Notes: generated from the letters alone by a model not told the origin. Shown: positions 21,115 through 33,164, numbered from the stretch's first letter. The stretch is 64,000 nucleotides of DNA from Opisthocomus hoazin (GCF_030867145.1 NC_134443.1:1860001-1924000); one strand, 5' to 3'. Translations and numbers: made by a program.

Positions 21115-23710
21115 GCAGGTACTTCTTTAAAGTGGATCTATTTCTTCAATGGGGGACCCTCTTCCTTGGCTTTGCTGCCATAGCTTATCACTTGTAGTGT
21201 CCTTCAGTATATGCTAGTTTTAATGCTTAACAGCTCCCCACAGTAGCTCCCTCCTACTTTACGGCTGTTTGCCTAGTTTATTGGTATTTTTTGTTACCGT
21301 TAATGGAACAAGGCTAATTTTACATCACTTGAGGTTTCAGCTCAGTATCCCAGACCATCCCTAGCCAATTTACCTTGTTTCTTCTATCTTCTTTTTTGAC
21401 TGGCTTGTTCTTCTGCCAGAGTTCTATATTTGGAGCTGGCAGGAAGTTTTGCATTCCTGGTGAATTGGCTCATGCTCCAAAATTGCTGCACTGTGATGGT
21501 GCTCCTTTGCATTCCTGATTTATTAAAGGGAAGGTGGTGGATTCCCTAATGCCTCACCTGGCATCTCCTCCAGGATGTTTTTCAGCTTCCCTCTTCATAC
21601 TTCTCAGTGCCACAGCCCTGTTTTAACTTCTTTTCCCACCTTCATCTCGTGCTGTTTTCCAGGTTGAGTCAGGCATGTTAAAAAAGCACAGGAGATATTC
21701 TTAGCTGACAAACTACTGCAGGGCAAGACTGGCCTGTGTGGAGAAGGTGGGTGCTACCAGGATATGCTCAATGATGACAACAGGAGCACACATTTTTGAC
21801 AGGCATTGTCATGTGAAAGTGAAACACTCATTAAATTGTTACATAGTAAAAGTCTCCAAAGTTACTATGTTGACCAGGTTAAAATGGAGCCTAATTGGTT
21901 TTCTGGGGTTTTTCTTTCTTGCTTTGATTCTGTAGTTTTGGAGTGTACTGATTAAGAGGGTTTAGATACATAGTTGGACTCGATGATCTTAGAGGTCTTT
22001 TCCAACCTATCTTTTCCAATGTATGATTCTACGATTCTATAGTCTGACACATGTTACTAGGTATTAGTATGAAAGACAACTTATTATTGTGATCAGATAA
22101 TTAAAGTTCAGCTGGCCTTTCAGGAAGTTAGGACAGCGGGTGCAGGCTTTCAGTCAAGTATGGAACGAAATAAGGATTTCTTTGAAGGTTGGGGCAGTGC
22201 CTGCATCCAGACTAAAATAGAAAGAATATAAATGTGAACGTCTCACTTTGGTTAACAGGGAGGATCACACCTATGACCTTTGGAGCTAAAAACCAATGAA
22301 GAGTTATGGCTTTGGATCAAAGAATCAATTTCTGCAGGAGAGGTGCCACAACAAAGCCACATTTCTTGTGGTTCAGGCAGAGGAACACACTCAGTCGGGA
22401 TTCATTCTTGCTGGAGAAGCCTGTGGTAAAGGGAGCATTTCACCCTCTGTGATTCTTGCCTGGTGTGGAGCATAGTTGTCCAAAAGTTCCTAAACTTCAT
22501 TCAGTTTCATTAAAACTTCTTTATGGACCTTCAGAAACCACCTGGGGAGAGCCATTTCTCAAGCTCACAAGAAAGCACAGTTTTTAATAAACATGCACAG
22601 GAACCAGGTTTGATCTCAGCCAGCGCTAGACGTCGGTGGGGCAGAGCACTCCTCTGCGCTGGTCCCCCTCAGCTCTCCTTGCAGTTAGCAGGAAGAAATT
22701 GTCACTTTTGGGGGATATTTCATGTGACAACGTACACATGAAAGCTTTGATTAGATCTTCAGAGCTTTCAAAAAAATTAATCTCCCAGTTTTCTGACTAG
22801 CTTCTTTAATCTGGGCGCACTGTGCGATAAGGAGTTGACTGACTGAGAAAGTCATCTGCAGAGCTGGAGGAAGTTTATCTGCTCCCGGTGTGTTTCGTGG
22901 CCTGTCGTGCTGCCGGTCACAGCTGTGACAGCTGAGCTTGTTGTGCAAGGGCTGCAATCAAACGTGACTGTAGCTCATCTTTTCCGCTCATCTGAGAGTC
23001 ACTGGACGGCGTGTTCCCGTTGCTCTGATAACAGGGGACTGCGCCGGGATCACGGGAGCGTCAGGATACAAACAGCCAGGCGCTCTGCAGAGCTACGTGA
23101 GCTAAAAATGAGGTTCTCTGTGGATGACGAACTGCACCCACCCAAGGGGGTGATCTGAACTTTCCTGGGAGCTGGTGCTCCTCAGAGGAGCTGGTGCCCT
23201 GTGTCCAGCCCGCACACACAACTGACCCCGGCTACCAGGGATTACAGGGCAGATGAGAAGCGCTGCCAGCGCTAACCAGGGACTAATCAGAGAAGGTCGT
23301 GGAGTGGTCAGTGCAGCTCTCATGGCATGAAGCCAATGCTGTGTGTGTGCAGAAAGAGGCCAAGGGATGGAATGGCCCCGTTTCTGGGAACCACCAGGAC
23401 ATATCCAGGGACTGTGAGACCTCTGGAAAGCCGTAACAGTAAGTTATTTGGTGCGCTTCTGTCTTGCAAAACCCCCAAGGCGGGGGATGCCACTGCTGCT
23501 GCCTCTCCAAATACCATTCAGTCTTACCATGCCAGGGAGGATTATACACAAGGTAATTACTCTTACTATGGGGAGCTGACATTCAACTACTCATCCTCAG
23601 GGATGAGTACACCGATGCTACTCACTACGAGTGTTGCACACAGGACAGCTTTTGCATAGGAGCTAATAGGATATGTCGTGGGTACCTCATACCTTCGAGG
23701 CACGTTTAGT
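21115..23710. other. Intergenic region with a short CR1 end
   Basis: Apart from the CR1 tail at 21965-22042, nothing is recognised. There is no EDC-type exon until the TATA box at 23714. Open frames are short and ordinary in composition. Confidence 0.4.
21965..22042 (+). mobile_element. CR1 3'-terminal fragment
   Basis: AGTTGGACTCGATGATCTTA, then AGGTCTTTTCCAACCTA, and a terminal repeat of ATTCTACGATTCTAT are the classical avian CR1 3' end. Only the last 80 bp or so are present. Confidence 0.85.
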
Positions 23711-23713
23711 AGC

Positions 23714-23782
23714 TATATAAAAGCCCTCCTTCTGTTAGGGCTCACTGGTCACATCACGAAGCTGTTCTCACCAGGGAGCTGG
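23714..23782 (+). promoter_or_regulatory. TATA box and noncoding exon 1 of the QQC-repeat gene
   Basis: TATATAAAAG starts at 23714. The exon ends ...GAGCTGG at 23782 before GTAAGTCTGG. The intron of 938 bp leads to the acceptor at 24720. Confidence 0.75.
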
Positions 23783-24741
23783 GTAAGTCTGGTTTGAGCT
23801 GAGCCTCCCGTAGCTGCTGAAATGCACATTTATTTCTGCTTTTTTACATTAAAAAACTGCTCTGTGGGAAAAGTTTTTTAAGTTGCTTTGGATTGCTGTG
23901 GCGGAGTGGGAGTACACTCTCTTAGAGTGTCTCCAGCTGGGCATCCGAGTCCAAGAGACACTCCTGAAAATTGTGAGGAAAGGTTGTTAGCAGTAATTGG
24001 GGTGCTGCTAGTGCTGTTTGCTTTTGAGAGTGCTTGGCAACAGCCGGAGCAGCTTCGGTGTATCAGGGAACGTAATGCTAGAAGAGCTGCAAGCAGGTTT
24101 GTGTTCAGTTGTCGTATCACTACCCTTTAATTGGCGTTGGTTTCCTAATGAGCATGAACCTTGTGATGCCGGGACTGAGCTGTGAACTTCTGCCCGTCAG
24201 CGGTGTGGCGGGCTCGCCAAGCAGCGGTGCCTTGGGTGCTCTTTGCCTCTCCTGCTCTGACACGTGCGGCCAGAGGTTGAGAGCTTGTTTCTGCGTTGGG
24301 CTTTTTTCTTGATGCATCAGCAAGAGGTCAGAGGCAGTCGCCAACCAAAAGAAGAGGCAAACTGGATTTGATGATTGAAAGGCAGCTCTGAGATCAGCCA
24401 TTGCTCTGCTGACCTCCAAGATCTCCCAAGTTCTCCCCTGTGGAGTTCCAGGTGATGGGGAAGGAGTTGCAGTCTGGGGAGATGCTTAGTGCTACGTGTC
24501 TCTGAATTTCCCCACTGACTTAGTGCTGTGTTCCAGAGTTTGAAATTATAGGTTGGGTCCTTGGCTGCTGTTGGTGTGGTTTTGAAACCATGGCATAGGT
24601 GGAAGGTGTCTCCGGCACGCTGTGAAGTGAGCCGGTCCTGCGGTGCGGGCAGCAGCAGGACCGCGAGAAGCTCAGCTGGGCGTCTGTCTAAAGGCTCTGT
24701 CTTCTCACGTGTCGTTCCAGTCCTGCCGAAGCCTCACCAAG

Positions 24742-26124
24742 ATGTCGTGCTACCTACAGCAGTGCCTTCCCCCGGTCTACCAGCACCCCATCCCCATCAA
24801 GTACCCATCGGTGTACACCGTCAGACACCCGCCAGTGCCTACCTGGCACTCGACACTGTGCACCCCGCAGTATGTGACCCCCTGCATCCCCCGGCAGCAG
24901 ATCATGTCCTCCAGCTTCTCCCAACAGCAGTGTGTGACCAAGTGTGTGCCGCAGCAGCAGCGTGTGACCCAGTGCATCCCACCGCAGCCGTGTGTAACTC
25001 GGTGCGTGACGACCTGCGTGCCGCAGCAGTGTGCGACCAAGGGCGTGTCGCAGCAGCCTTGTGTGACCGCGTGTGTGCCGCAGCAGCAGCGTGTGACCAA
25101 AGGTGTGCCACAACGATGCGCGACCAAGAGCGTGACCGCCTACGCTCCCCAGCAGCAGTGTGCCACCAAGTGCATCCCGCAGCAGCGGTGTGAGACCAGG
25201 CGTGTGACCACGTGTGTGCCGCAGGAGCCGTACGTGGCCAAGGGCATCCCACAGCAGCAGTGTGCGACCAAGTGCGTCCCACAGCAGTGTGTGACCACGT
25301 ACACGCCACAGCAGCCCTGTGAGACCAGGTGTGTCACCACGTGTGTCCCGCAGCAGCGTGCGACCAAGTGTGTCTCGCACAAGTTTGTGACCTCCTGTGC
25401 CCCGCAGCAATGTGCCACCACGTACGTCCCGTGGCAGTGTGAAACCAGGTGTGTGACCAAGTGTGTTCCGCAGCAGTGTGCCACCAACTGTGCTACCATT
25501 TGTGTCCCACAGCAGTGTGAGACAACTTGTGTCCCACAGCAGCAGAGTGCTACCAAATGTGTCCCACAGCCGTGTGCCACCAAGTGTGTCCCACAGCAGC
25601 AGAGTGCCACCAAAGGTGTCTCAAAGCAGTGTGCCACCAAGTGTGTCCCACAGCAGCAGTGTGCCACCAAAGGTGTCTCACAGCAATGTGCCACCAAAGG
25701 TGTCTCACAGCAGTGTGTGACCAAGTGTGTCCCACAGCAGCAGTGTGCCACTAAAGGTGTCCCACAGCCGTGTGCCACCAAGTGTGTCACACAGCAGCAG
25801 TGTGCCACCAAAGGTGTCTCACAGCAATGTGCCACCAAAGGTGTCTCACAGCAGTGTGCCACCAAGTGTGTCCCACAGCAGCAGTGTGCCACCAAAGGTG
25901 TCTCACAGCAATGTGCCACCAAAGGTGTCTCACAGCAGTGTGCCACCAAGTGTGTCCCACAGCAGCAGTGTGCCACCAAAGGTGTCTCACAGCAGTGTGT
26001 GACCAAGTGTGTCCCACAGCAGCCGTGTGCCACCAAGTGTGTCCCACAGCAATGTCAGTCAGGTGGAGTAAAAATTTCGAGTCACTCTAAAAAGTACTGC
26101 TCTGCGCCCAAATGGCCCTGGTAA
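24742..26124 (+). CDS. Gln/Cys/Thr-rich repeat EDC protein, 460 aa
   Basis: The protein begins MSCYLQQCLPPVYQHP. The first 55 residues are Pro/Tyr-rich and of mixed sequence. Residues about 60-440 are short repeats built on C(V/A)TKCVPQQ(Q), and the last 150 residues settle into a 28-aa higher-order unit. The tail is a distinct basic, aromatic motif, SSHSKKYCSAPKWPW. There is no signal peptide or membrane span. Gln pairs plus Lys suggest a transglutaminase substrate, and regular Cys suggests disulfide bonding, so a cornified-envelope or hard-keratin matrix role is inferred. The start is set by the acceptor (GTCGTTCCAG ending at 24720) plus a 21-nt leader; the frame is open further upstream, but that lies in the intron. 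It is possibly the avian gene called EDQCM, which is not certain. The next gene is a paralogue. Confidence 0.83.
   Translation: MSCYLQQCLPPVYQHPIPIKYPSVYTVRHPPVPTWHSTLCTPQYVTPCIPRQQIMSSSFSQQQCVTKCVPQQQRVTQCIPPQPCVTRCVTTCVPQQCATKGVSQQPCVTACVPQQQRVTKGVPQRCATKSVTAYAPQQQCATKCIPQQRCETRRVTTCVPQEPYVAKGIPQQQCATKCVPQQCVTTYTPQQPCETRCVTTCVPQQRATKCVSHKFVTSCAPQQCATTYVPWQCETRCVTKCVPQQCATNCATICVPQQCETTCVPQQQSATKCVPQPCATKCVPQQQSATKGVSKQCATKCVPQQQCATKGVSQQCATKGVSQQCVTKCVPQQQCATKGVPQPCATKCVTQQQCATKGVSQQCATKGVSQQCATKCVPQQQCATKGVSQQCATKGVSQQCATKCVPQQQCATKGVSQQCVTKCVPQQPCATKCVPQQCQSGGVKISSHSKKYCSAPKWPW
25628..26045 (+). repeat. 84-bp higher-order coding repeat
   Basis: Units of CATKCVPQQQ-CATKGVSQQ-CATKGVSQQ (28 aa, 84 bp) recur about four times with few base differences. 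Within a unit, the second Cys of the CxxxC pair is replaced by Gly (TGT to GGT) in two of three modules. The array also creates a 298-aa antisense open frame that is an artefact. Confidence 0.8.
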
Positions 26125-26400
26125 AAAGAAGCGGGGAAAAAGGAGGTCCGCAGAAAAAAGATGAGGTACAGCTTGAGGGCAGGGGTTATTCACCTCCTCG
26201 CACCGCCTGCCGACTGGTTCCTGTTGCTTAGCTCTGCTTTATCTCTGTTTTCCAGTACTTCCCCTGTAGCTCAGCTCTGTTTTGGGCCAGGGCACGATAC
26301 TATTTCCATGGCTGCACTCCAGGTGCCTGTGGCTTCTACCTTAATCTGCTACCAGGCATAGTTTAGTGGGATGCTCTTGAAGTCTCACCTCATTGAAATG

Positions 26401-26405
<5 letters not shown>

Positions 26406-26429
<24 letters not shown>
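26406..26429 (+). repeat. Poly(A) tract
   Basis: A run of 24 A in the 3' flank of the QQC-repeat gene. No target-site duplication or retrocopy body was recognised next to it. Confidence 0.85.
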
Positions 26430-26431
<2 letters not shown>

Positions 26432-28456
26432 AAAGAAATAGAAATGTCTAAGGAGTCCAGATCATCAAGAGGAGTGGCAGCGTGGCCGGCGGAGGACTGG
26501 CCCGCGCCCGTCTCCGGGTTTAGTCCTGGAGACAACACTCAGGTTAACCTGGATCCCGTGAGGTTGCAAGTTCTCTGAGCTGTTTTCACTCGCAGATTTG
26601 GAAGCCAAACGTCAATTTGCTAAGCAAACGCTATATGAATCGTACTTCATTTCAGAAGGTGGCCAGAAATCCCGGCTGCTTCCAAACACTGACTCTGCAC
26701 TGCCTGCGGCAGGGTCCCCAGGCCGGGCAGGATCTCTGGCAAAAAGCTGAAGCTGCTCCTTGCGGAAATATTGTACGTGGAAGTTTTTATTCACTTGGTT
26801 GCTTTAATTAATATTGAAAACACAGCTTGAAACTGAAGAAAGTCTTTGAAATAGCACTGAAAGTTGTAGCACGACTATTTTATAAGTGTTTGAGCTATAG
26901 AAACAATTAACTGTATTCTTTACGCTGCCTGAAGATGTGTACTCTACACTGTATTGAAAACAAACCATATATATGTATGTATACCTATATATATACACAC
27001 ACTTAAATAAATACAATTGTCTGACCTCAGATTAAATATCTTCTCTTTTTGCCCTCTGGGGGTTCTTCTTTATTAAATATAGTGAACTCCTGTCTGAAAA
27101 ATACAGAAATCCTGTAATATGCCCTATCATTAGGAAAATGAGTAGTAGCTCACGCTAAATAGATCATGCGTATTTGGAGGGCAAAAACAAGTGTCGCAAG
27201 ACAAAGAGGAGGGTGTGACCAGAGAAGGGACGCTGCCCTGCATCCTGCCCTGCTCCACCCTTGCCGGGTGACCTTGGGGTGCCACCGCGGGCTGTCCTGG
27301 GAAGGCAAGGAGGTGTCCGAGACCTGAATATCTAGCAATGGCAAGGTGGCATCTGGCTCCTTCCCTGGGGTGCACGGTGTGTGATGGGGGAGCAGACCCT
27401 TTTCATACCTTCTCCTGAACATCCAGTGATGATGCTTTGGCCCGGAGAGGTGGTGTGCAAGAACAGCAGCGACCACGACCATCATTCCACCTCGCAGAGC
27501 CAAGGATGCTCCCACAACCCAATGTTTTTTTGTCCCCTTTAAAACCAAAAAATAAGTGGTGTGGCCTTCTGCAGAGTTGTCACATCATTGTGGCTTTCCC
27601 ACAGGAGCCAGAGCCCAGGGGATCGTTGGGAAAATCCTCCTGGGTGGTGGGTGGCCGGGTGGCACAGGACCTCACCTCACAGGGGTGGAGTGGCCACCAG
27701 AGCACGGGGCTTGTTTTGGAGGTGGTAGCGACGGAGTCTGGTTCTGACCCTGGCTCTGACTCATGCCGAGCCACCAAGTGACCACAGTGCAATGTGCCTC
27801 AGTTTCCCCTGTGCTTAATTGGGAATAATAATAGCCCCCACAACAATGTCCCATGCAGCACTGTGCGTCTCCGAGATGAAAGGACTTTACAGATGCTAAT
27901 TAAGAACATTTGGATGACAGGGCACGATGTTATCGTCGAGTTAATATTTTATTACCTGCAGTGGATACCCTAAACTGAGTATTAGCTTTACTTGAAGGCT
28001 ACTTGATCTGGAGCTTGACCAGGAACTGGATTTATGGAGCTTATAAAAATTGTATTAATCTACTTACCTGGTCTCGGATGTCAGCTTGATTTCTGAAATC
28101 TTAGGTCAGATCATTTAACTCTAATAAGGGCGTTGTAGTTCAGGGGAGTGAAATGCAATGAAACAGAAAAATCCGGGCTGGATTCAGTGCTTTTGGCTTC
28201 AGTTACAGAAAAGAAGATAAGCCTGGAGAAAGCATTCTTCTCTTCAGTTTTTGTAGCTCTTGGAATGTTGGTGTCAATTGTGAAAACATGCACTTTGTCA
28301 TTTATTTTCTTCTGTGATACTGAAGGAGATTTTCTTGTTGGAAAATCAGAAGTGTAAATAACAAACATACCTTCAAGCTTCTGGATTTTCTGGTGGAAAC
28401 AGTAATAGAATATTTACTCTGTGGTTCATAAACAGGAGGTCAATATTCTTCTTTAA

Positions 28457-28640
28457 ATCATAGAATTATAGAATTATTTAGGTTGAAAAAGACACTTAAG
28501 ATCATTGAGTCCAACCGTAAACCCAACACTGCCAAGTCCACCAATAAATCATGTCCCTAAGTGTCATGTCCACAAGTCTCATCTCCAGGGATGGCAACCC
28601 AGCAGCATCCCTGCTGCTTCATCTTGGTGAGAGATTTTCC
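28457..28640 (-). mobile_element. CR1 3' fragment, reversed
   Basis: ATCATAGAATTATAGAATTA, TTTAGGTTGAAAAAGACAC and GATCATTGAGTCCAACC are the reverse complement of a CR1 3' end. The body continues, diverged, to about 28640. Confidence 0.8.
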
Positions 28641-29665
28641 ACCTACTCCATGGAAACTTATGTCACCTCTTTTTATTTCAACGTGTGGGACCTCACCTGA
28701 ATTCGCGGCATGCTGAAACGCAACTCATAGGTGTCAGATTCACATTAAAGAAAAAAAAAAAATGCCAGGGCCTTCGCTTACGCAGATGTGACTGCATAAA
28801 AATGCACTCCCTGTTGGCACTTCAGCTCATGCCACTGTTAATTTTCCCTGGGGTTTATTCATGGCTGTCAACAGGGAACAAAGCGGGGCATGACTGGTGC
28901 AGAGACTGTGCAGCAGAGCAGGAAATATGATTTCTGTTTTCAGGACACGAGCCTGGTTTTTCAGCCGCCTTTCCCCGGGCTGCTCCAGCGCTCCTGCTCA
29001 GCCCTGCTCCACTTTGTTGTGCCGGAAAAGCATCAGCTCCTTCGGCAGGTTATTCACTTCGTGGCAACTCCTTTTTAGTAGCCGTCTTGCCCTTAGCCCA
29101 AGGCTTTCTCAGACCCACTCATCCATCTTCCCTGGGTTCCCTGTGTAAGCGAAGGAAGCCTGCGTGCCGCAGTAATTATGGTCTGCAAGAAGTCACCAAG
29201 AGTCCTTCCTGGATGGTGTTTTGAAAGGCACCAAAGGGACCAATGCATGCAGCTCCCATGGAAATGAGGAGCCCCTTGGGCAGTCCCTTTGGTGGTCTCA
29301 GCTGCAAGCTTTTTCTGGGTGGAAAGGTGCGCTTTAGCTGGCCTGGATTAGCGATGGGCAGGCAGGGATGCTTTGGCACCACACATGGGGATTTGTAGCA
29401 TGAGGGCCATGAGCAGCCCCTGCACAGGGTGTCCTTGGCCTGCCAAGGGCTTCATTGGTTCCACACGTTGAATCAGGAGGTCCCCCTCATGAAGCTCACA
29501 GGTAAGCCAGACGTCCCAGCAGTGCCGGCCAGCGATGGCAGCCCCACAGAGTGAGGACAGCCATTCCCACCAGCGCGAAGCTGCACGTGGCTGGGCCAGG
29601 ACTGGCAGGCAATTAGGGCATCATCCAGCCAAACCACCTCACTCCCCTAAGGCATTTCTTCACTG

Positions 29666-29733
29666 TATAAAAGCACTGCCATCGTGGGGCTCTCCTAGAC
29701 ACTTCTCTCCGGTTGTTCTCACTGATGAAGGGG
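29666..29733 (+). promoter_or_regulatory. TATA box and noncoding exon 1 of the second CQ-rich gene
   Basis: TATAAAAG lies at 29666-29673. The exon ends ...TGAAGGG at 29733 before GTAAGTCCGG. The intron of about 2.1 kb leads to the acceptor at 31867. Confidence 0.75.
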
Positions 29734-31279
29734 GTAAGTCCGGCTCTTAATGGAGCTCCTGAAATGCTGTTTGATTCCTGGGTGGCTGGAGCAGGCAGAG
29801 GTCCTGCCTGTGTACTGGTGGAGAAGCATCCTCGGGAGATGCTGCCTTCAGCATCGGCACGCGCGGCTCTAGCAGCTGGAGCATCTCCTCCGTGCTAAAG
29901 AGAAGAATATTGGGAAAGCACTTCCAGATGGACTGGGAAGTCAGGAGTGGGATTTGTGGGCTTTTCTACGCTTTCTGTTAGATCTAGTCCGAAGGAGGCG
30001 ATTGACTACACAAAGGGCTCCATGCCAGCAAGAGTCAGAGATGAGCTTGCACGCAAAAAGGCAACTCCTCTAAAGGAAGTGGTGCGGAGAATTACGCTGC
30101 CATTTTATGGAATTTAAACAAAGTAACTTTTCAGGTAATGGTAAGAAGCTGCCCAACTTCCGTGCCAGTGTGAAAGTCAGCAGAGAGGCTCTTTAGTTAA
30201 GTCTGAACATGTTAAAATTCCTATCTAGGCTAACAGTGACAAAAAATAAGTCTAAGATGCAAACAACACCCTGGAAGCAGATAATCCCCCTCTTTTAGAA
30301 TTTTTTTATCTTGATGTGGATCACCAGATACTTTAGCATTGTATAAGTAGTAGTAGCAATTGCTATAATTTTTTTTAATGGATTGTTTTTATTAGTCAAG
30401 GATTACTATAATTGTAGTGATAATATGTTTTACTAATGATAGTAACACACAGCATTGTTATTGTTAATAGTCACCCAGTGACAGGCTTTTGGAAGATAAA
30501 ATGCCTTACTGTATTTATAGACAGAACTAGGGGAGTTCAGAAAATGCAGTTTCTTTACAGTCATTTAATTATATGCCTTAACCTCCAAACAATGCCGAAA
30601 TGAAAAAAAGATTTTTGATCAGAGTACCTTTCACATGTCAGTGGTTCCAGTACCTGTTCTGCTCAAAATAATCCTGTTTCAAACTCAGATAACTCCCTGA
30701 AACCGGTGTTTTCCAGAATGGGGAGTGAAGTGGGATGGTTTCTCCTGTGACTCCCAGGGCCAAGGCAAAGTGAGACGTTTCACAGCAGTGTCAGGACGAA
30801 CGTGTGGGTCTCCAGATGGTGCCACCTGGTCCCTTCCCCAGGGATGTGGCCTCGGCTAGGCTCCCCTCTGTGCTGCTCACACAGGGGCTGCCAAGATGAG
30901 GTTTCACTATCGGAGCTGCTACACCAGGCAGTCTGACGGTGGGTCTTTGGGTTACCATAACAAAACCAGGACACTGTGGCTTGGTATGACTGTAGTGCAG
31001 GACTGGAAGCTGCTTTAAAAGGGTGGAATTCCCTCAAGTCAGTCAAATTTCACCATTTAACAGCAGCTGAGATTTTGCCTTGATAGCTTTTCCTGCTATG
31101 GTTTCACCAAATACTTAGAAAGAATCCTGTTGTATTTCCTCATTTCTCAAAGATGCCTACACAATAGTATGAAGCTGGGACTGCGAGGCGTGAAGAGGCA
31201 GCAAAGCTGATGCTACGGTAGCAACCTCAGAGTCTGTAATCACACGCTGTCAGCCCAGCAGACTCCTGTGGGACTGTGA

Positions 31280-31304
31280 ATCGGCAAGCAGGCAGGCAGG
31301 CAGG
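31280..31304 (+). repeat. Short (GGCA)n microsatellite
   Basis: About five GGCA/AGGC units within the intron of the second CQ-rich gene. Confidence 0.6.
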
Positions 31305-31888
31305 TCATACGTGCTGAGCTCCACGCTGCCACAAACCTGTCCTTACCCTCAGCTAGCTAATTTAACCTCAGCTTGGGTCTGCCCGCATGAACTGCAGCCA
31401 CACCTGAGTATTACAGCGTGGACACACCTTTAGTTTTGGCTTACCTTTCATCTCTGGTGCTTGGGAATTCCAGGACTTCAGCTTGAAAGGACGTGCCAGT
31501 GGGGATGGAGGAGGTTCCCTGGAAGTAACGCAGAGGGTCATAAAGTCACTTCTTGGTGAACTGCTGTGATAGACGCTTAGCTGGTGTTTGAAGGGTGGCA
31601 GCACCAAAACTCCCCAGTATGCCTGGCTCCAGTCCCTGATTGGAGCTCCGAAGAGAAGGGTGTGAGGGCAGGAGCTGAGAACAGACTCTCCTCTCCTCAC
31701 CTGGGAAGTCACAGCCTGGTCTTGAGTCACCAAGAGTCTCTGACCTGCCGAAAAGCTAGGGTGCAAGCTCTCTATGTCAGACTGCCTGCGGGGAAACTCC
31801 GGGTCCCAAATCCCCCAAATCAGGCAATGCCTGTGTGAACTGCCTGTCTTTCTCCTGCTTCTTTCAGGCATAAGCACTTTGCTGAACC

Positions 31889-32830
31889 ATGCACTACTAC
31901 GGGGAGCGGTACAAACACCTGTACCTGCCGGGAGCGGGCTGTAGCACTGAAAGCATCCAGCAGTGCACGCCCCAGTCCGAAGCGTGCAGTACCACGTGCC
32001 ACCCGGTGAGCGTGGTCAAGAGCCCGATGCCGAGATGGCAGAGCTACACGCAACCTTTCACGTACGTCTACCCGCAGCCAAGTGGGACCCAGACATCTTT
32101 GCTGCCTTGTCAGCCCTACGGAGAGCAGTGTGTCCTGCTGTACCCCGAGCCTTGCGACACCACTCGCCTGCTTCCCTGCAGGAAGCCCAGCCTGAAGCTG
32201 AGCACAACGCAGTGTTTCCAGCCCTGCGAAATCAGCTGCCCCAAGAAAAAGCAGACGGCCAAGAGCCTCCCACCCTGCGCGCCCAGGTGCCCAGAGCCCT
32301 GCAAACTCAAGTACCCACCATGTGGGATCAAGTACTCCTCCTCGTGCAAGGATGAATGCAGGTCGCAGAAGATCTCCAAATGCTCGTCGCAGCGGTACGG
32401 CGCGGAGCTCCGGGCCTTGCCGGGGATGAGCAGCGGCTATTCCCTGCCGTTGCGGGGAGTCACGGAGTGTCCCCCCCAGCAGTGCATCAAGCAGTGCGTC
32501 CTGCAGGAGTGCGTCAGCGGCTTCCCCCAGCACAAGTGCATGAAGGGCTACCCGACGCAGGAGTGCGTCACCACCTACTCCTCGCAGCAGTGCATACCCA
32601 AGTGCCCCCCTGGGCAGGGAATAAAGGAGTGCTCCTCGCAGCAACAGGCCACCAAATGCTCGTTGCCGCAGGAGGGAGTCAGGTACAAGAGCTCATCAAC
32701 ACAACACCTGAGCAAGTCCAAGTGCCTCTACCCACGGGCCACCCAGCACCTGACGCAGCATCACGCAGGGGGAGCGAAACGCTCAAGCCACCCCAAGAAG
32801 AGTCGCTGTGCTTCAAAATGGCTGTGCTGA
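31889..32830 (+). CDS. Cys/Ser/Gln/Lys-rich EDC protein, 313 aa, paralogue of the QQC-repeat gene
   Basis: The protein begins MHYYGERYKHLYLPGAG. It is rich in Cys, Ser, Pro, Gln and Lys, but its repeats are irregular: SLPPCAPRCPEPCKLKYPPC, PPQQCIKQCVLQEC and YSSQQCIPKCPPGQ are recognisable relatives of the QQC modules upstream. The C-terminus SSHPKKSRCASKWLC lines up with SSHSKKYCSAPKWPW of the gene at 24742, and both open with an aromatic, Pro-rich segment, so the two are tandem paralogues. The start is fixed by the acceptor (CTTCTTTCAG ending at 31867) and a 21-nt leader. There is no signal peptide or membrane span. A cornified-envelope or matrix role is inferred from composition and location. 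I do not recognise the exact chicken orthologue. Confidence 0.82.
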   Translation: MHYYGERYKHLYLPGAGCSTESIQQCTPQSEACSTTCHPVSVVKSPMPRWQSYTQPFTYVYPQPSGTQTSLLPCQPYGEQCVLLYPEPCDTTRLLPCRKPSLKLSTTQCFQPCEISCPKKKQTAKSLPPCAPRCPEPCKLKYPPCGIKYSSSCKDECRSQKISKCSSQRYGAELRALPGMSSGYSLPLRGVTECPPQQCIKQCVLQECVSGFPQHKCMKGYPTQECVTTYSSQQCIPKCPPGQGIKECSSQQQATKCSLPQEGVRYKSSSTQHLSKSKCLYPRATQHLTQHHAGGAKRSSHPKKSRCASKWLC

Positions 32831-33164
32831 AGGAGAGAAAGAAGTAGTTGCGAAAACAGCAAGCTGTGCAGCTGAGCTCTGAGGTTATTTTTCTCCTCCC
32901 GTTCGCATTCCTAACCCCAAGAGTAGCTCTGGCCTTATTTTACCCCTTATTGTACCCGTGTTAAACTCAGAGTGCATTGCTTTCCTTTTGTGACCACAGT
33001 TCAATTATTTCTGCAACAGAAAAGATGTCAGCGAGAAGTGCAGTAACTCCGAGCAGGTGCTCAGGCTTTGAAATTCAAACTGATACGACTCTGTTACAGT
33101 ATTCACATCCCGAGAGGTTTTTAGTGTTACTGAATCAATTATATTGGCCAGTTGTACCAGTCAT

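Larger units (their letters stand above)
26125..29660. other. Intergenic region with simple repeats and CR1
   Basis: It contains the 3' UTR of the QQC-repeat gene. The first clear AATAAA is at 27006, so the UTR could be about 0.9 kb. It also holds an A tract at 26406-26429, a TATA/CA-rich microsatellite near 26968-27002 and a CR1 fragment at 28457. No further gene is supported. Confidence 0.4.

Noticed and set aside
24643-24741. 33 extra codons before the QQC-repeat start
   Set aside because: They lie before the acceptor GTCGTTCCAG, hence in the intron.
25140-26036. 298-aa antisense open frame opposite the QQC-repeat gene, and similar frames opposite the EDPE-like gene (9568-10365)
   Set aside because: Repetitive codon use in the real genes keeps other frames open. 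There are no promoter or splice signals for the antisense frames.
26406-26429. Poly(A) tract as the tail of a retrocopy
   Set aside because: No retrocopy body, target-site duplication or SINE head was recognised beside it.
31368-31877. 169-aa minus-strand frame before the second CQ-rich gene
   Set aside because: Ordinary composition, no splice or promoter support, and it lies in the intron of the plus-strand gene.
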